Below, one piece after another: positions 1-12,384 of a stretch of 64,000 nucleotides of DNA (positions are counted from its first letter, which is position 1; each line of letters opens with the position of its first letter). Both the position numbers and the translations under genes were made by a program. Below the pieces are notes generated by a model that saw nothing but the letters and a program-made list of their open reading frames with translations, was not told the origin of the DNA and did no database searches. The stretch lies in contig JAESUZ010005469.1 of NCBI GenBank assembly GCA_017311185.1, forward strand, positions 1 through 64,000. Direction: 5' to 3'. This DNA comes from Proteles cristata cristata (Eukaryota; Chordata; Mammalia; Carnivora; Hyaenidae).

Positions 1-745
1 ATTCTTCATGCCTTTTTTTATTTTCCATTCTGTCTGTAGCCATAGTTTCTTTGATGTCCCTATGTTTTTTTCCAGCCCTGCTATTAATTTTACCATTATT
101 ATTCTAAAATATTGTTCAGTTATGCTGCTGATATCTGTTTTGAGCAGTTCATTAGCTGTCATTTCTTCTTGGAGTTTCTTTGGAGGAGAGGTCTTTCGTT
201 TCGTCATTTTAGTTAGCTTTCCGGCTCTTGTTGGTTTTAAAGACCTGTTATGCATTCTGTTTCTATGAGCACTGCTATATCCAAGAAGACTCTTTGACTT
301 TCCAGGGCCTATCCTTTCAGAGATTGTTTTTTGAATGGTATCCCTCGGTCACTCTTGTTGGGACCTTAGCTATTTTATTTTCCTATTCATAGTGATATTT
401 GGGACTCTTCACCTTGTGTACTCTAGCTTGTTTCTTGAGGTAGCCTGTGGACTTTCTCTCTGCCAACTTTCTTCCACCCAAGAAGTCCTGAAATGTTGCC
501 GCTCATCTTTCTTGCAAGTTTCATTTTCCTTTCAATATCCTTACTTTGTGTCACTTAACACCACATTTTCTTCTGTGAACAGATGGTGCTTTTAACATGC
601 TATCTTCATCCTCCTTTCACGGATCTGTTGTTATTATTTTTATTGCCTCTTATTTCTGTGTCCTTTGCATGCTTTCACTAAAATACTCTGTTTTCATTGT
701 TTGTCCATGTATTTTAAAAGAATTTTAACTATAACCTAGGTCAGG
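1..745 (-). mobile_element. LINE-1 5' end: start of ORF1 and 5'UTR, cut by the window edge
   Basis: On the minus strand an ATG at 207-205 opens a frame reading MTKRKTSPPKKLQEEMTA, the start of L1 ORF1 (RNA-binding protein), which runs off the window at base 1. Bases 208 to about 745 are pyrimidine-rich on the + strand and look like the corresponding 5'UTR. The right end is approximate. Confidence 0.7.
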
Positions 746-859
746 TATGAAAAGGAGTTGAATTTTTCTTCATCATTCTTGTCTGCTGCATGATTCCAAA
801 GGGACAGAGAAGGAGGAGTGATGATTTTGCCTCTCTATAATCAAGTCATAATTTTCCAA

Positions 860-1640
860 AGTGCATTTCCCTCAAATACTATATTATGAAAAACTTCAAA
901 CATGCAGAAAAGTTGAAATATATATATGGTGTATAAATATGTACCCACTATGGGTGACTGGGTAGCTCAGTCGGTTAAGGGTCTGACTTCAGCTCAGGTC
1001 ATGATCTCACGGTTTGTGACTTCAAGCCTCGTGTTGGGCTGAGAGCCTGAAGCATTCTTTGGATTCTGTGTCTCCATCTCTCTCTCTGCCCCTCCCCTAC
1101 TTGTGTGCTTTCTCCCTCTTCCTTTTATTTCATATAAAAAGCAAATAAGGTTTATTTATTTTTGTGCACTCTTAAAAATAAATATTAAAAAAAAACAAAT
1201 ATGCACCCACTACCTACATGCTACAATTAATTAATTTGCATTTTCACATATCCATCAATTCATCTTACTTTGTTGATACTTTTCAAAGGAAGTTGCAGAA
1301 ATCTACACAGCTCTCCCCAAACACTTGGGCATGCACATCATTAACTAAAGGTTAATATTTATTATGGTTCTCTTTACTACATTTTAAGTGAAATTCATAT
1401 AAGGTGAAATGCATAAGTCTAAATGATAGTTTTATCAATTTTGACAAATAAAAACACTGGATAATCCATACCCAGATCAAAGCAAAGAACATTTCCATCA
1501 CTTCAGAAAGTTTGCTTGTGTCCCTTTCTAGCCAGTGCAAATCCTAGCCCTAAAGGCGAAATCACCATCTATAAAGTAATTTTACCTGTTATACAAATTT
1601 ACAAATAGAATCATATACCATATACTGGTTTTCTTCCAAA
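860..1640. mobile_element. ancient L1-like 3' end around the SINE
   Basis: Sequence on both sides of the 951-1196 SINE (CACTACCTACATGCTACAAT, and later a stretch ending in a 'AATAGAATCATATACCATAT' type motif) resembles old mammalian L1 3'UTR segments. Orientation and subfamily are uncertain. Confidence 0.4.
951..1196 (+). mobile_element. SINEC (tRNA-Lys SINE), old copy
   Basis: Diverged tRNA-derived head ('GGGTAGCTCAGTCGGTTAAG'), CT-rich middle and A-rich tail. Flanked by 16-bp target duplications AAATATGYACCCACTA at 935-950 and 1197-1212, differing at one base. Confidence 0.9.
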
Positions 1641-2610
1641 GAATTGAGGAGGCAGGGCCTAATGAAGCATAACACAGACAATGAATATCTGAAGGAGGCA
1701 GCTTTTCTCACAGCAGCCAAGAGAAGAGTTTCCCTACATTATTTAAAAAAAAAAAAGAAAAAAAGACAAAAACTCCCAAACCAAATCATGAAATACCAAA
1801 ACCAGAAAAGGATCACACACACACACTACAAGCCATCCCTGAGGAGCATAAAGGCAAATACTGTATCTTCAACAAAATATTAGTAAACTGAATTCAGCAA
1901 GGATCATATACCATGATAACGTGGGATTTATTCCAGAAATGCAAGGATGGTTCAACATTCCCAAAGTGGTCAATGTGATATACCACACGAACAAAAGAAT
2001 GAATAAAAATCATATGACCATCTAAACAGATGCAGAAAAAGCATTTGATAAAATTCAACATCTGATTATAATAAAAACTCTTAACAAAGTAGATATAGGG
2101 GGAATGTACTTCAACATAATAAAGGCCACATATGACAAGCCCCAGCTAACATCAAACACAAAGGTTAAAAGCTGAAAGCTTTCCCTCTGAAATCAGGAAC
2201 AAGATAAAGATGTCCACCCTTGCTATTTGCATTCAACATAGCATTGGAAGTCCTGTTAGAGAAATTAGGAAATAAATAAATAAATAAATAAGCAAATAAC
2301 ATCTGGATTGGAAAGGAAAAAGTAAAACTGTCACTATTGTAGATGATATGATATTATATAAAGAAAATCATAAACATCCCATCAAAAGACTGTTGGAACT
2401 AATCAACAAATTCAGAGTAAAGCTGCAGGATACAAACTCAATACACAAAAATCAGTCACCGTTTTTTATGCTAATGATAAGTATTAGAAAGAAATTAAGA
2501 AAAAAACCCATTTACAATGTCATCAAAAAGAACAAAATACCTAAGAATAAATTTAATCCAAGTGAAAGACTTATATATTGCAAACTATAAGACATTAATG
2601 TAAGAAACTG

Positions 2611-2673
2611 GGTGTAGCTTTTTCTGCCCATGGGTCCTGTCCCTGTGCTTTAATAAAAACACCTTTTTACCCC

Positions 2674-2720
<47 letters not shown>

Positions 2721-2724
2721 AAAG
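2611..2724 (+). mobile_element. LTR 3' fragment with AATAAA and (GAAA)n tail, inside L1
   Basis: About 65 bp resembling the R region of a retroviral LTR (CCTGTCCCTGTGCTTTAATA), AATAAA at 2652-2657, then after about 16 bases a GAAA-repeat tail (2674-2724). L1 reading resumes at about 2735 with a small overlap of the target. Best explained as an L1-mediated retrocopy of a polyadenylated LTR transcript end. The same R-type motif is seen in the solo LTR at 62296-62994. Confidence 0.6.
2674..2724. repeat. (GAAA)n tetranucleotide repeat
   Basis: About 12 GAAA units, grown from the A-tail of the preceding retrocopy. Confidence 0.97.
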
Positions 2725-3066
2725 AGATAAAGACAGACATTGAAGAAGATACAAATAAATGGAAAGATATTTCATGGTCATGGGTTGGAAGAATTAATAC
2801 TGTCAAAATGTCCACACTACACAATCCATAGTTCAATGAAATCCCAACCAAACTTCCAATAGTATTTTTCACAGAAACAGAAAAATCCAAAATTTTGTAT
2901 TGTACCATCAAAAACCCAAATAGTCAAAGCAATTTTGAGGAAAAAAAAAAAAAAAAAACTAAGATGGAGGTATCATGTTCCCGGATTTCAAACCATGTAA
3001 ATATGGTAATCAAACTACCTTGAATTTTTTTTAAAAAGGTATAGTAATCAAAGCAATATGGTATTG

Positions 3067-3282
3067 GGGCGCCTGGGTGGCTTAGTTGGTGAAGCGTCCG
3101 ACTTTCGCTTGGGTCATGATCTCGTGGTTCGTGGGTTCGAGCCCCGCGTCGGGCTCTGTGCTGACTGCCAGTTCAGAGCCTGGAGCCTGTTTCAGTCTGT
3201 GACTCCCTCTCTCTCTGACCCTCCCGTGCTCACACTGTCTCTCTCTCTCCTAGAAATAAATAAAAAATATTAAAAAAAAAAA
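3067..3282 (+). mobile_element. SINEC, young subfamily
   Basis: Near-consensus tRNA-Lys SINE with B-box-like 'GGGTTCGAGCC', CpGs largely intact, tail CTAGAAATAAATAAAA. 16-bp duplications AAGCAATATGGTATTG at 3051-3066 and 3283-3298. Inserted in the 1640-4260 L1. Confidence 0.97.
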
Positions 3283-3957
3283 AAGCAATATGGTATTGAC
3301 ATAAAACAGACACACAGTTCAATGGAACAGAATACATATCACAGAAATAAACCTATTTGGTCATATATGGTCATGTTACATATATGGTCAATTGATTATG
3401 ATGAAAGAGAAGAATGTATGATGGGGAAAGGATGGTCTCTTCAATAAGTAGCATTAGGAAAACTGGACAGCCATATGCAAAAGAATGAAACCTGACCACT
3501 ATCTTATACCATACACAAAACTCGACTCCAAATGGATTAAGGAATTGATGTTTTTCCAAAGAACATAATATAAATGGCCAATAGCTACATGAAAATAGGC
3601 TCAACATCATCAGTGATCAGGAGAATACAAATCAAAACCACAATGAGATATCGCCTCACACCCGTTAGAATGTCTACAACTAAAAAGACAAGAAATAACA
3701 AGTGTTCGCAAGGATGTGAAGAAAAAGGTATCTCTGTGCACTGCTGGTGTGAATTTAAACTGGTATAACCGCAGTATGGAGGTTCTTCCAAAGATTAAAG
3801 ATAGAACTACCACATGATCCAACAACTCCACTTCTGGGTGTGTATCCAAAGGAAACAAAAACACTACTTTGATAAAACATATGTGCTCTTATGTTCAACA
3901 CAGCATTATTTACAACAGATAAGATATGGAGAAAAACTATATGCCCAGTGAGATACA

Positions 3958-3958
<1 letters not shown>

Positions 3959-3998
<40 letters not shown>
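3959..3998. repeat. (CA)n microsatellite
   Basis: About 19 CA units inside the L1 3' region, followed by CGAATACTATTC. Confidence 0.98.
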
Positions 3999-4000
<2 letters not shown>

Positions 4001-4452
4001 ATACTATTCAGCTATTTAAAAAAGTGAAATCTTCCCATTTGTGACAACATAGGTGAACCCTAAGACATTATGCTAAATGAAATAAGTCAGACAGAAAAAG
4101 ACAAATATTGTATGAACCTTCTTATATGTGGAATCTAAAACAAACAAACAAACAAACCAAACCAAAATCAAGCTCATAGATATAGAAAACAGATTGGTGG
4201 CTTCAATAAATGGGGGTAGGAAGGTATTTTATTTTGATGGTTGACCTTTGTTTAGAACTTACTGCTGAATTATCTAGTTAGTTCTAATAGTTCATGAGTT
4301 GATTCTCTTAAATTTTCTATGTCCAAAGACATGTCACTGACAATCAATCACATTTTGGCCATACACATCCCATAATTATATATTTTTCTTGTGTATTTGC
4401 ATTTCCAAGAATCTATAGAACCAGTGTTAATAGTAGCAATGAGACATTTGTG

Positions 4453-4680
4453 GTGGCACCTGGGTGGCTCAGTCAGTTAAGAATCTGACTTTGGCTCAGG
4501 TCATGATCTCACAGTTCGTGAGTTCGAGCCTTGCATCAGCCTCTATGCTGACAGTTCAGATCCTGGAGCCTGCTTTAGATTCTGTGTCTCCCTTTCTCTG
4601 TACCCTTCACCTACTCATACTCTATCTCTATCTCTCAAAAATAAATAAACATTAAACAATTGAAAAAAAAAAAAAGGAAA
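4453..4680 (+). mobile_element. SINEC, old subfamily
   Basis: Head 'GGCACCTGGGTGGCTCAGTC', tail CTCAAAAATAAATAAACATT and A-run. Perfect 12-bp duplication GAGACATTTGTG at 4441-4452 and 4681-4692. Confidence 0.96.
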
Positions 4681-4692
4681 GAGACATTTGTG

Positions 4693-5235
4693 CCTCATTC
4701 CTAAGTGGCTATTGCTTTTGTCTCAACAGTCTAAGATGGTTCATCACCATATCTAAATTCTTGCCAGCAATAACAAGGAAAAAACGAGGAGAGGGCATAT
4801 GCTTTCCTTTTAAAGATCAAAAACACAGTGGGACCAAAAAAAAAAAAAAACCCACAAGAATAACCAAATGTAAAAGAAAGCTTCATTTTGCTTGTATCAG
4901 TCTATCACCCAGGCTGGTGCTGCTCAGCATAGAGAGGGAACTTTCAATATGAAAAGAGTTCCTTCCCCTTCCTAAAGGGAGAGTGGGGTGAGCAATCAGT
5001 TTCTCCAGCCTTTTGCACGAAGGACCCACTTCAGTTTCATCTCACCCAGAGACTGGCACAACTGAGGTGTACAGAAATGGCTTGGACCAAGGAAAAAGGG
5101 CTAGAGCTACCAGTATCAACCATGTGGGAGGCACAACCTCATTTCACAGTGGCCTGTTTTGCCTTTGCTGCTGAAGAAACCAATGACCAGGATAGCTCTC
5201 ATGCACTCCCTGAAGATTTCACCACTGCCTTTCTT
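4693..5235. other. unassigned sequence
   Basis: Not recognised. Contains an A-run at 4837-4850; the rest is moderately complex (for example around 5000-5230) and may be an old interspersed repeat. No convincing coding frame. Confidence 0.4.
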
Positions 5236-7235
5236 CCATACAGATTTTCATAACATATTAAAGGATCATACACCATGGGGCCAACAATAGGCAAATCAAT
5301 AAATGTGACATACTAGATTAAACAATGAAGGATAAAATCATACGATTATCTCAATAGAAGTGGAAAAAGCATTTGACAAAATTCAACATCCTCTCATGAT
5401 AACAACTCTCAACAAAGTGGGTATGGACGGAACATTCCTCAACGTGATCAAGGCTATATATGACAAGCCCACAGCTGACATCATCCTTAACAAGGAAAGG
5501 CTGAAAGCTTTCCCTCTAAGATCAGGAACAAGACAAGGGTGCCACTGTCACCACTCCTATTCAAAACAGTACTAGAAGTCTTAGCTAGAGCAATCAAGCA
5601 ACAAAAAGAAATAAAAGGCATCGAAATCAGAAAGGAAGAAGTGAAATTATCTGTTTGCCCATGACATGATATTATATGTAGAAAATTCTAAATACTCCAC
5701 TAAAAAGTCATTAAAACTAATCAACAAGTTCACTAAGATGCAGGATATAAAATCAACATACAAAAATTAGTTGGGTACTTATATACTAACAACAAAACAT
5801 TGGAAAAAACTAAAGAAAACAATTCTGTTTCCAATAGCACTGAAAACAATAAAATCTTAGTAATAAATATAACCTGGGAAGTTAAAGATCTATATGCTGA
5901 AAACTGTAAGACACTGATGAAAGAAAATGAAGAAAATGCCAGTAAAAGGAAAGATCTCCCATGCTAATAGATGGGAAGAATTAATATTGTTAAAATGTCC
6001 CTTCTATCCAAAGCCACCTATAGATTCAATGCAATCCCTATCAAAATTCCAACAGCATTTTTCACAAAAATAGAAAAACTATCCTAAAATTTATATGGGA
6101 CCACAAAAGACCCGAATAGTCAAAGCAATCTTGAGAAAGAACAAAGCTAGAAGCATCATACCTCCCAATTTGAAACTTTATACAACTCATACAACTCAAT
6201 AGCAAACATCCAAATAGTCCAATTTAAAATGGGCAAAGGACCAGAATATTTTGCCAATGAACACATACAAATGGTCAACAAGTGCATTAAAAGGTACTTA
6301 GTCTCAGTAACCGTCAGGAAAACACAAATCAAAACCATTATGAAATATCACTTCACACCTGTTAGAATGGCTATTACCAAATAGGTAAGAGATAAGAAAT
6401 GTTTGGAAGGCTGTGTCATAAAGGGAATCCTGTGCACTACTGGTGGGAATGTAAATTGGTACAGCCACTATGGAGAACAGTATAGAGACTCCTCAAAAAT
6501 TAGAAGTAGAACTACCATATGACTCAGCAATCCCACTTCTGGGAATATATCCAAAGAAAATGAAAACAGGATCTGAAAGAAATATCTCATGTTCATTGCA
6601 AAATTATTCACAATAGCCAAGACATAAAAACCACCTCCATGTCCACTGATGAACGGATAAATAGATGAAAGAAAATGCAGTATATGTATGTATGTATGTG
6701 TATTTATACATACATACACACAATGGAATATTATTTAACCATAAAAGGAGGAAATTCTGCCATTTGCGGCAACATGGATAGACCTTGAAAGCATTATACT
6801 AAGTGAAAAAAGTGAGAGAAATACAAATACTATATGATTTCACTTACATGTAGAATCTAAAGCTGAATGCATAGAAGCAGAGAGTAGAACAGTGGTTGCC
6901 AGGGAATGAGGGGTGGTGGAAATAGACATTGATCAAAGGGTACAAACCTCCAGTGATAAGAAAAGTAAGTTCCAGGGTGTAATGTATAGCATAGTGACCA
7001 CAGTTAAAAAAACCATATTTATACTTGAAAGTTTCTTGGAGAATACATTTTAAATGTCTTTACCATAACAATAACAACAGCAACAATAAAATGGTAATTA
7101 TGTGAGGTGTGAAGGATGTGTTAACTAACCTTATTGTGGTAAACATTTCATGATATGTACATATACCACATCATTACACTGTATACCTTAAATTATATAA
7201 TGTTATATGTCTATTAAATATCAACAAAGCTGGGA
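5236..7235 (+). mobile_element. 5'-truncated, internally deleted LINE-1
   Basis: Sense L1 from the RT domain (peptide remnant '[20 protein letters not shown]' type at 5360-5420) to the 3'UTR. At about 6170-6190 the sequence jumps from the RT/C-terminal boundary to text equivalent to 'ACAACTCAATAGCAAACA' several hundred bases later in other L1s, so an internal deletion is likely. Confidence 0.85.
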
Positions 7236-9680
7236 GAAAAAAATAGAAGAAAATCATAATTAAGAGAGTAGACCAGTGCCAAGGAATTAACAATTGTACA
7301 TATAAAAATAAAATTATAGTGCTCCACAAATGTTCTCATTAAAGAAGCAGGAAGTTTATATGTCCAAAACATCTTACTGAATCTTTCCAAAGCAAGCACA
7401 TACTGCTAATTAAATGATTTAAGCCTCCAGCTAAATGTTGTTCTTTGGCTGATATTTATTTCAGAGCTAACAAAAACCATTGAGAAGATGGAATTTGGCA
7501 TATGACTCTCACATATAAGCATATTAACAAACTTATATCGGGCTCAATCAAACTGAGCAAATACTTCTAGGAATTTCCCTTGTGTGTTTTATTCAGTTAC
7601 TAGGAGGATTCAAAGCCTCAGTTCTGCCACATATATCCAGCCCACATGCTCAAAGCACTTGATTTTACCCCAGGGCAAAATTCCATATTCAAGACTAGAT
7701 CTAGAACAGATGGCCACTCCACCTCTTCTATAATCTGGTTGTGCCCTATGAAAAATGAAAAGACTAAAGGGAACACAGATTCCACAACAGGGCCAGAACA
7801 AACATTATTGCTATTAATACTACTAATAATATTTATTAGGTACTTTTGTGTACATGATACCTTAATAAGCTCTGTACAGAATGAGTCCTAGTCATTACAA
7901 TGTTCCATGTAGGAACTATGTACATTCTTTAACTATGCTCTTTAAGGAATGTGTTTCTTGCCTTCACAGAGTTTTCAATCTAAGCAGTGATTATGTGTCT
8001 AGTGCCTTTCTTGAGCCAGATGTAAAATCAATCCCTCAGAATGTAATAAACCCTACAACATGCCAGGACTTTGGGGATAATGAATGAAAATATGTTCAGC
8101 GGGAAGGAGAACTGTGCAAAGGCAGGAATGAACACACTATGGGGAATGTTGGAGAGAAGTGGAGAAGGAAATTAGATTCTGAGCAAGATAGGGCAGATTA
8201 CAGAAGGTTTTAAATTTTTAGAAAGCTTAGATCTAACACCGTAAAGATTTAGGAATTCACTGATGGTATGTAGGCCCAGAGAGTGGCTCCTGAGTATTTC
8301 CACCTGGTCCTAGGGCCATATGCACAAGGAAGAGAAGGATGATAGTCATCTCATTTCTCAGAGCCAAATGTCCAGTCTTTGCCAATGTTTCTGGTTTGGC
8401 ACTAATTTGCTGGTAGCCTTTTATTAGAAAAATGGATTAAGCAGCAGAAGTAGTGCCAGTATTGGCCCTAAAACACAGTTAGGAAAAACAAAGTTCACAT
8501 TACTATTAGGGTTCTATGAGACACCAAACTATATATACTGTTACATAGTTTCAATTGATAAAAACAATTTAAGACAGTGTTTTAAAAACTGTATAATGCA
8601 TAATGATAACCTAACTTGGTAAATTCAGGTTATTGGCAACACTCCCATCAAGATTTTGATTCAATAAATTTGGAATCTCAAATTATGCATTTTATTTAAA
8701 AGCAATACAATCACTTGGTTCTAATGCAGCTAAACTAATAGCAAACTGAAATAAAGTGGAAAAGTTCTGAAAGAGTACTAAAAATAGCCTATCAGTATCT
8801 TTTATCTGTTCCTATTATGTAATGTTACTCAAATTACAAAGACATGAAACCACAGCCATCCTGCATTTATCTATTAAGACACTTATACTTTACATAATGT
8901 GTGAAAATATGAAGGATTAATATGCCTCTCTTCAACAGTTAGAAATTAGATACAATAAATATCATTAAAATCCTTGGACAAAAATAAAAACTTTGTTTTT
9001 TAAAAGATAACTTTTGCTAAATTCCTCTCTATGAAGTAAACCTATTACATTATCACAAAGGTTATTATAGGCTTAATCAAGTCTGTAATAATTATATATG
9101 TAGTCATAAAATTCAGTTTTCTATTTTTAAAACTTCTGGTTATCAATCCTTTTTAAAAAGGACACCTTCAAAGAATATTTCAGGAAAAACAATAATTGTC
9201 ACTCGAATAAATCTTATTATTACATATTTCATATTTTACATCTTGGCTATAAATGCAACAAACAAAACCCTAATGTGAACATAAAACAAGAAAACAAAGG
9301 CTTATGAAACTAAAAGTCATAATAAAAATGGTTTTACATTATGAGTAATGACCATATTCAATGAGAGTGCTTATCATAAGTTACACAGTGATACTACTCA
9401 ACAAGTATTTGGAAGAAATGACATTTTAAATCTGGAAAAGGTAAATTACATTTATTAAAATTAATACTCTGCAATCACTTGGAGTCCTCTGAGGCAAGGT
9501 TTATTGGTTTGACTTTATATTAGTTGAAACCTTTGTTAAAAGAGATAAAACACATAAAATGTTTTATTCCATTTGTTCTGTAGATATTTTTAAAATGAGA
9601 AAACTCCCAAGGTATCTATGATTTCCAAAGAAACAAAGTAAGGGATGTGTTCTAAGTGGGGTACTATTAACAGTGGTATC
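7236..9680. other. mostly unique intronic or intergenic DNA
   Basis: AT-rich, no exon with supported splice sites on either strand. 7805-7930 has weak antisense-MIR resemblance (TTTATTAGGTACTTTTGTG). No strong tandem repeat. Confidence 0.5.
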
Positions 9681-11365
9681 AAATTTTGTAAGCAGAAAGG
9701 GACAAGTTGGTGGAGTGGCACGAAAGTTCTCAGCTTCTCTCCTCCCTGAACTGCAGCTAGATCAGCACCAAGCCATTTTGCACACCTAGAATATAGATCT
9801 GAGGATTAACACAACAATCTGCATAACTTGAGCCACAGACTTTGGCAGGTACGCAGTTCAGAGAGGTGAACTGGGGAAGAGAGAAGCCATGGAGGGCAGG
9901 GAGCTAGCTGTATCTGTGGAGAGAGGACAGAGAAAGAGGGGAGAGTCGAGGAAAAAGACTCCCCGCCAAAAGTAGTTGGAGAGAAAGAGTGGGAACAACC
10001 AAAAGTGATTGAACAAGAAAGGGAGAAAGGAAAAAACAGAGGGTTTCAATACCACTAATACTGCATCAACAGGGGAAAGTATTGATGGAAACTCCATAGC
10101 TCAATACCCAGCAGTGCTCTGGTGGGAAGGGCAAATCTCCAGGAACAGGCAGCGAGGTCTGAGGGGTCCATGGGCCACACAGGGAGAAGTGGTTCTCCTG
10201 CTAGGAGGACATTTGGTAGAGGCGTTATGGCCTGCTCACAGGCAGAGGTCCCAGTGATCCCAGGGAACAGACACGTTTGCCAGTAATGGAAAAAAGTATG
10301 CCAGGGGACAGTGAAACATGGTGCCAGCCATGTGTTGTGTTTTGCCATAATTTCTAACCTCTGCTGCCTTGCAATCCCATGAACTTTTCATGGGGAAGGC
10401 AGGTACCCAGCCACAATTGCTGAGCCTCTGCAACAGCAGAACCCTATGAATGTTCCTGGGAGCAGCGGGAACATGGCCATTGCTCCAGAAGACCTTTCCC
10501 AAAGAGGTGGGGCAGGTCCAAGAACAGGGCTCTCAGAAGTGAGGGATTGGAAACACAGCCCCATATGACATATAATTTAGAAGGGAGATGCTGCCTGGTG
10601 GGCTGATGGCTTGTACGCAGTCAGTGTAGAAGCAGGGAGTGGATGAGAGCTGGAGATAAAGGAGGGGTGCTTGACTACCAGTCAGTGAGAGCACAAAGTT
10701 CTGATGCCAGAGACTGGAAAGATGGGTCATGCCATTTTCACCTCTCTTGCACATGAATATGAACGCAACGTGTGCCACACTGATCCATCCCAGTAAGCTA
10801 AGCAGCGCCACCTAGTGGAGAACAGAGACATTACACCAAGCCCTGCCCATCTGCACCAACCAAGCTCAGCCCTTAGAGGACCACCACAAGTGTTTCCTCC
10901 TGCTTATTGTACAGACTATAAAATTCTTCATAGTTAGACTTCAAAGGAAACTGGATGTAATTTCATTCAGATTTCATTCTGCTTGCTGGTCCACATATCT
11001 GAGGTTATTTTGGGTTTTGTTTTTGTGTTTGTGTTTTCTTTTTCTTGGATACAGAGAAAAAATTTTTTCTTTCCCAATTTTTTAATTAAAAATATTTTTT
11101 GACATTTTGTGGGTAAATTTTTAAATTCTGTTACTTTCTTCATTTTATTTTATTCTATTCTATTGTATACATTTTTTCAAATTTTAAAATGTTTTCTTTT
11201 CTTTCCTTTTCCTTTCCTTCCTTTTTTCCTTTATTCTATCAAACTTTTCACAACAACCAAACCAAAACACACCTAGGACTGAGCTTCCTTTATTTTATTT
11301 TTTTGTGTTGTTTTTAATTTTTTAATTTTAATTTTCTACTTCCTTAATTGTTTCCTCCTCCAAAA

Positions 11366-12258
11366 TGACAAAACAAAGAAATTTACTCCAAAACAAAGAG
11401 CAGGAAGAAATGACAGCCAGGGACTTAATCAATACAGATATAAGCAAGATGTCTAAACTAGGATCTGGAATCATGATAATAAGAATACTAGCTCGGGTGA
11501 AAAAAGTATAGAATCCCTTTCTGCAGAGATAAAAGAAGTAAAATCTAGTCAGGATGAAATTAAAAATGCTATAACTGAGCTGCAATTTTGAATAGATGCC
11601 AAGGTGGCAAGGATGGATGAAGTAGAGCAATGAATCAGTGATGTTCTCCACAAAATTATAGAGAACAATGAAGGAAAAAAAAGAAAGATAGAAAGAAAGA
11701 AAATGGAAGCTAAGGCAAAAGCACACAATATAAGAATTAGAGAACTCAGTGACTCGTTAAAAAGGAATAACATTTGAATCAGAGGAGTCCCAGAAGATGA
11801 AGAGAGAGAAAAAGAGTTAGAAGGTTTATGTTAGCAAGTCATAGTGATAACTTTCTTAACCTGGGGAAAGACATGGACATCAAAATCCAAGAATCAGACA
11901 GCTCCCATTAAATTCAACAAAAACCAACCATCAACAAGACATAGGATAGTCAAATTCACAAAATACACAGACAAGGAAAGAATTATGAAAACACCAAGGG
12001 AAAAAAGTTCTTAACCTATAAGGGAAGAAGATATGGTTCACAGTAGATCAAGCCACATAAACCTGGCAAGCCAGAAAGGAGTGTCAGGATATTTTCAATG
12101 TGCTGAATTGGAAAAATATGCAACCAGGAATTCTTTATCCAGCAAGGTTGTCATTCAAAATAGAAGGAGAGATAAAGAGTCTCCCAGACAAACAAAAGCT
12201 AAAGGAGTTTGTGACCACTAAACCAGTCCTGCAAGAAATATTATGGAGGACTCTCTGA
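11366..12258 (+). pseudogene. L1 ORF1 remnant
   Basis: Starts MTKQRNLLQNKEQEEMTA and hits a stop within about 50 codons. Coiled-coil region and C-terminal text (the frame reaching GTGACCACTAAACCAGTCCT, ending GGACTCTCTGA) are recognisable only by switching frames. In active L1 this encodes the trimeric nucleic-acid chaperone. Confidence 0.8.
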
Positions 12259-12384
12259 GGGGAGAAAGGAGGAAACAAAACAAAATAAAAAGACCAAAAG
12301 CTACAAAGACTAGAAAGGACCAGAGAACATCACCAGAAACTCCAACGCTACAGGAACCACAAAGGCAATAAATTCCTATCTTTC

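Larger units (their letters stand above)
1640..4260 (+). mobile_element. 5'-truncated LINE-1 (ORF2 RT to 3'UTR)
   Basis: Sense L1: RT-domain text such as 'GGATTTATTCCAGAAATGCA' near 1924, then the C-terminal ORF2 region (3450-3870) and 3'UTR. Full of stops and indels. Interrupted by an LTR-derived retrocopy (2611-2724), a SINE (3067-3282) and a CA repeat (3959-3998). ORFs of 60-108 codons in this stretch are L1 remnants, not genes. Confidence 0.85.

Noticed and set aside
10009..10811. Several 82-97 codon frames on both strands
   Set aside because: They fall in the 5'UTR of the near full-length L1.
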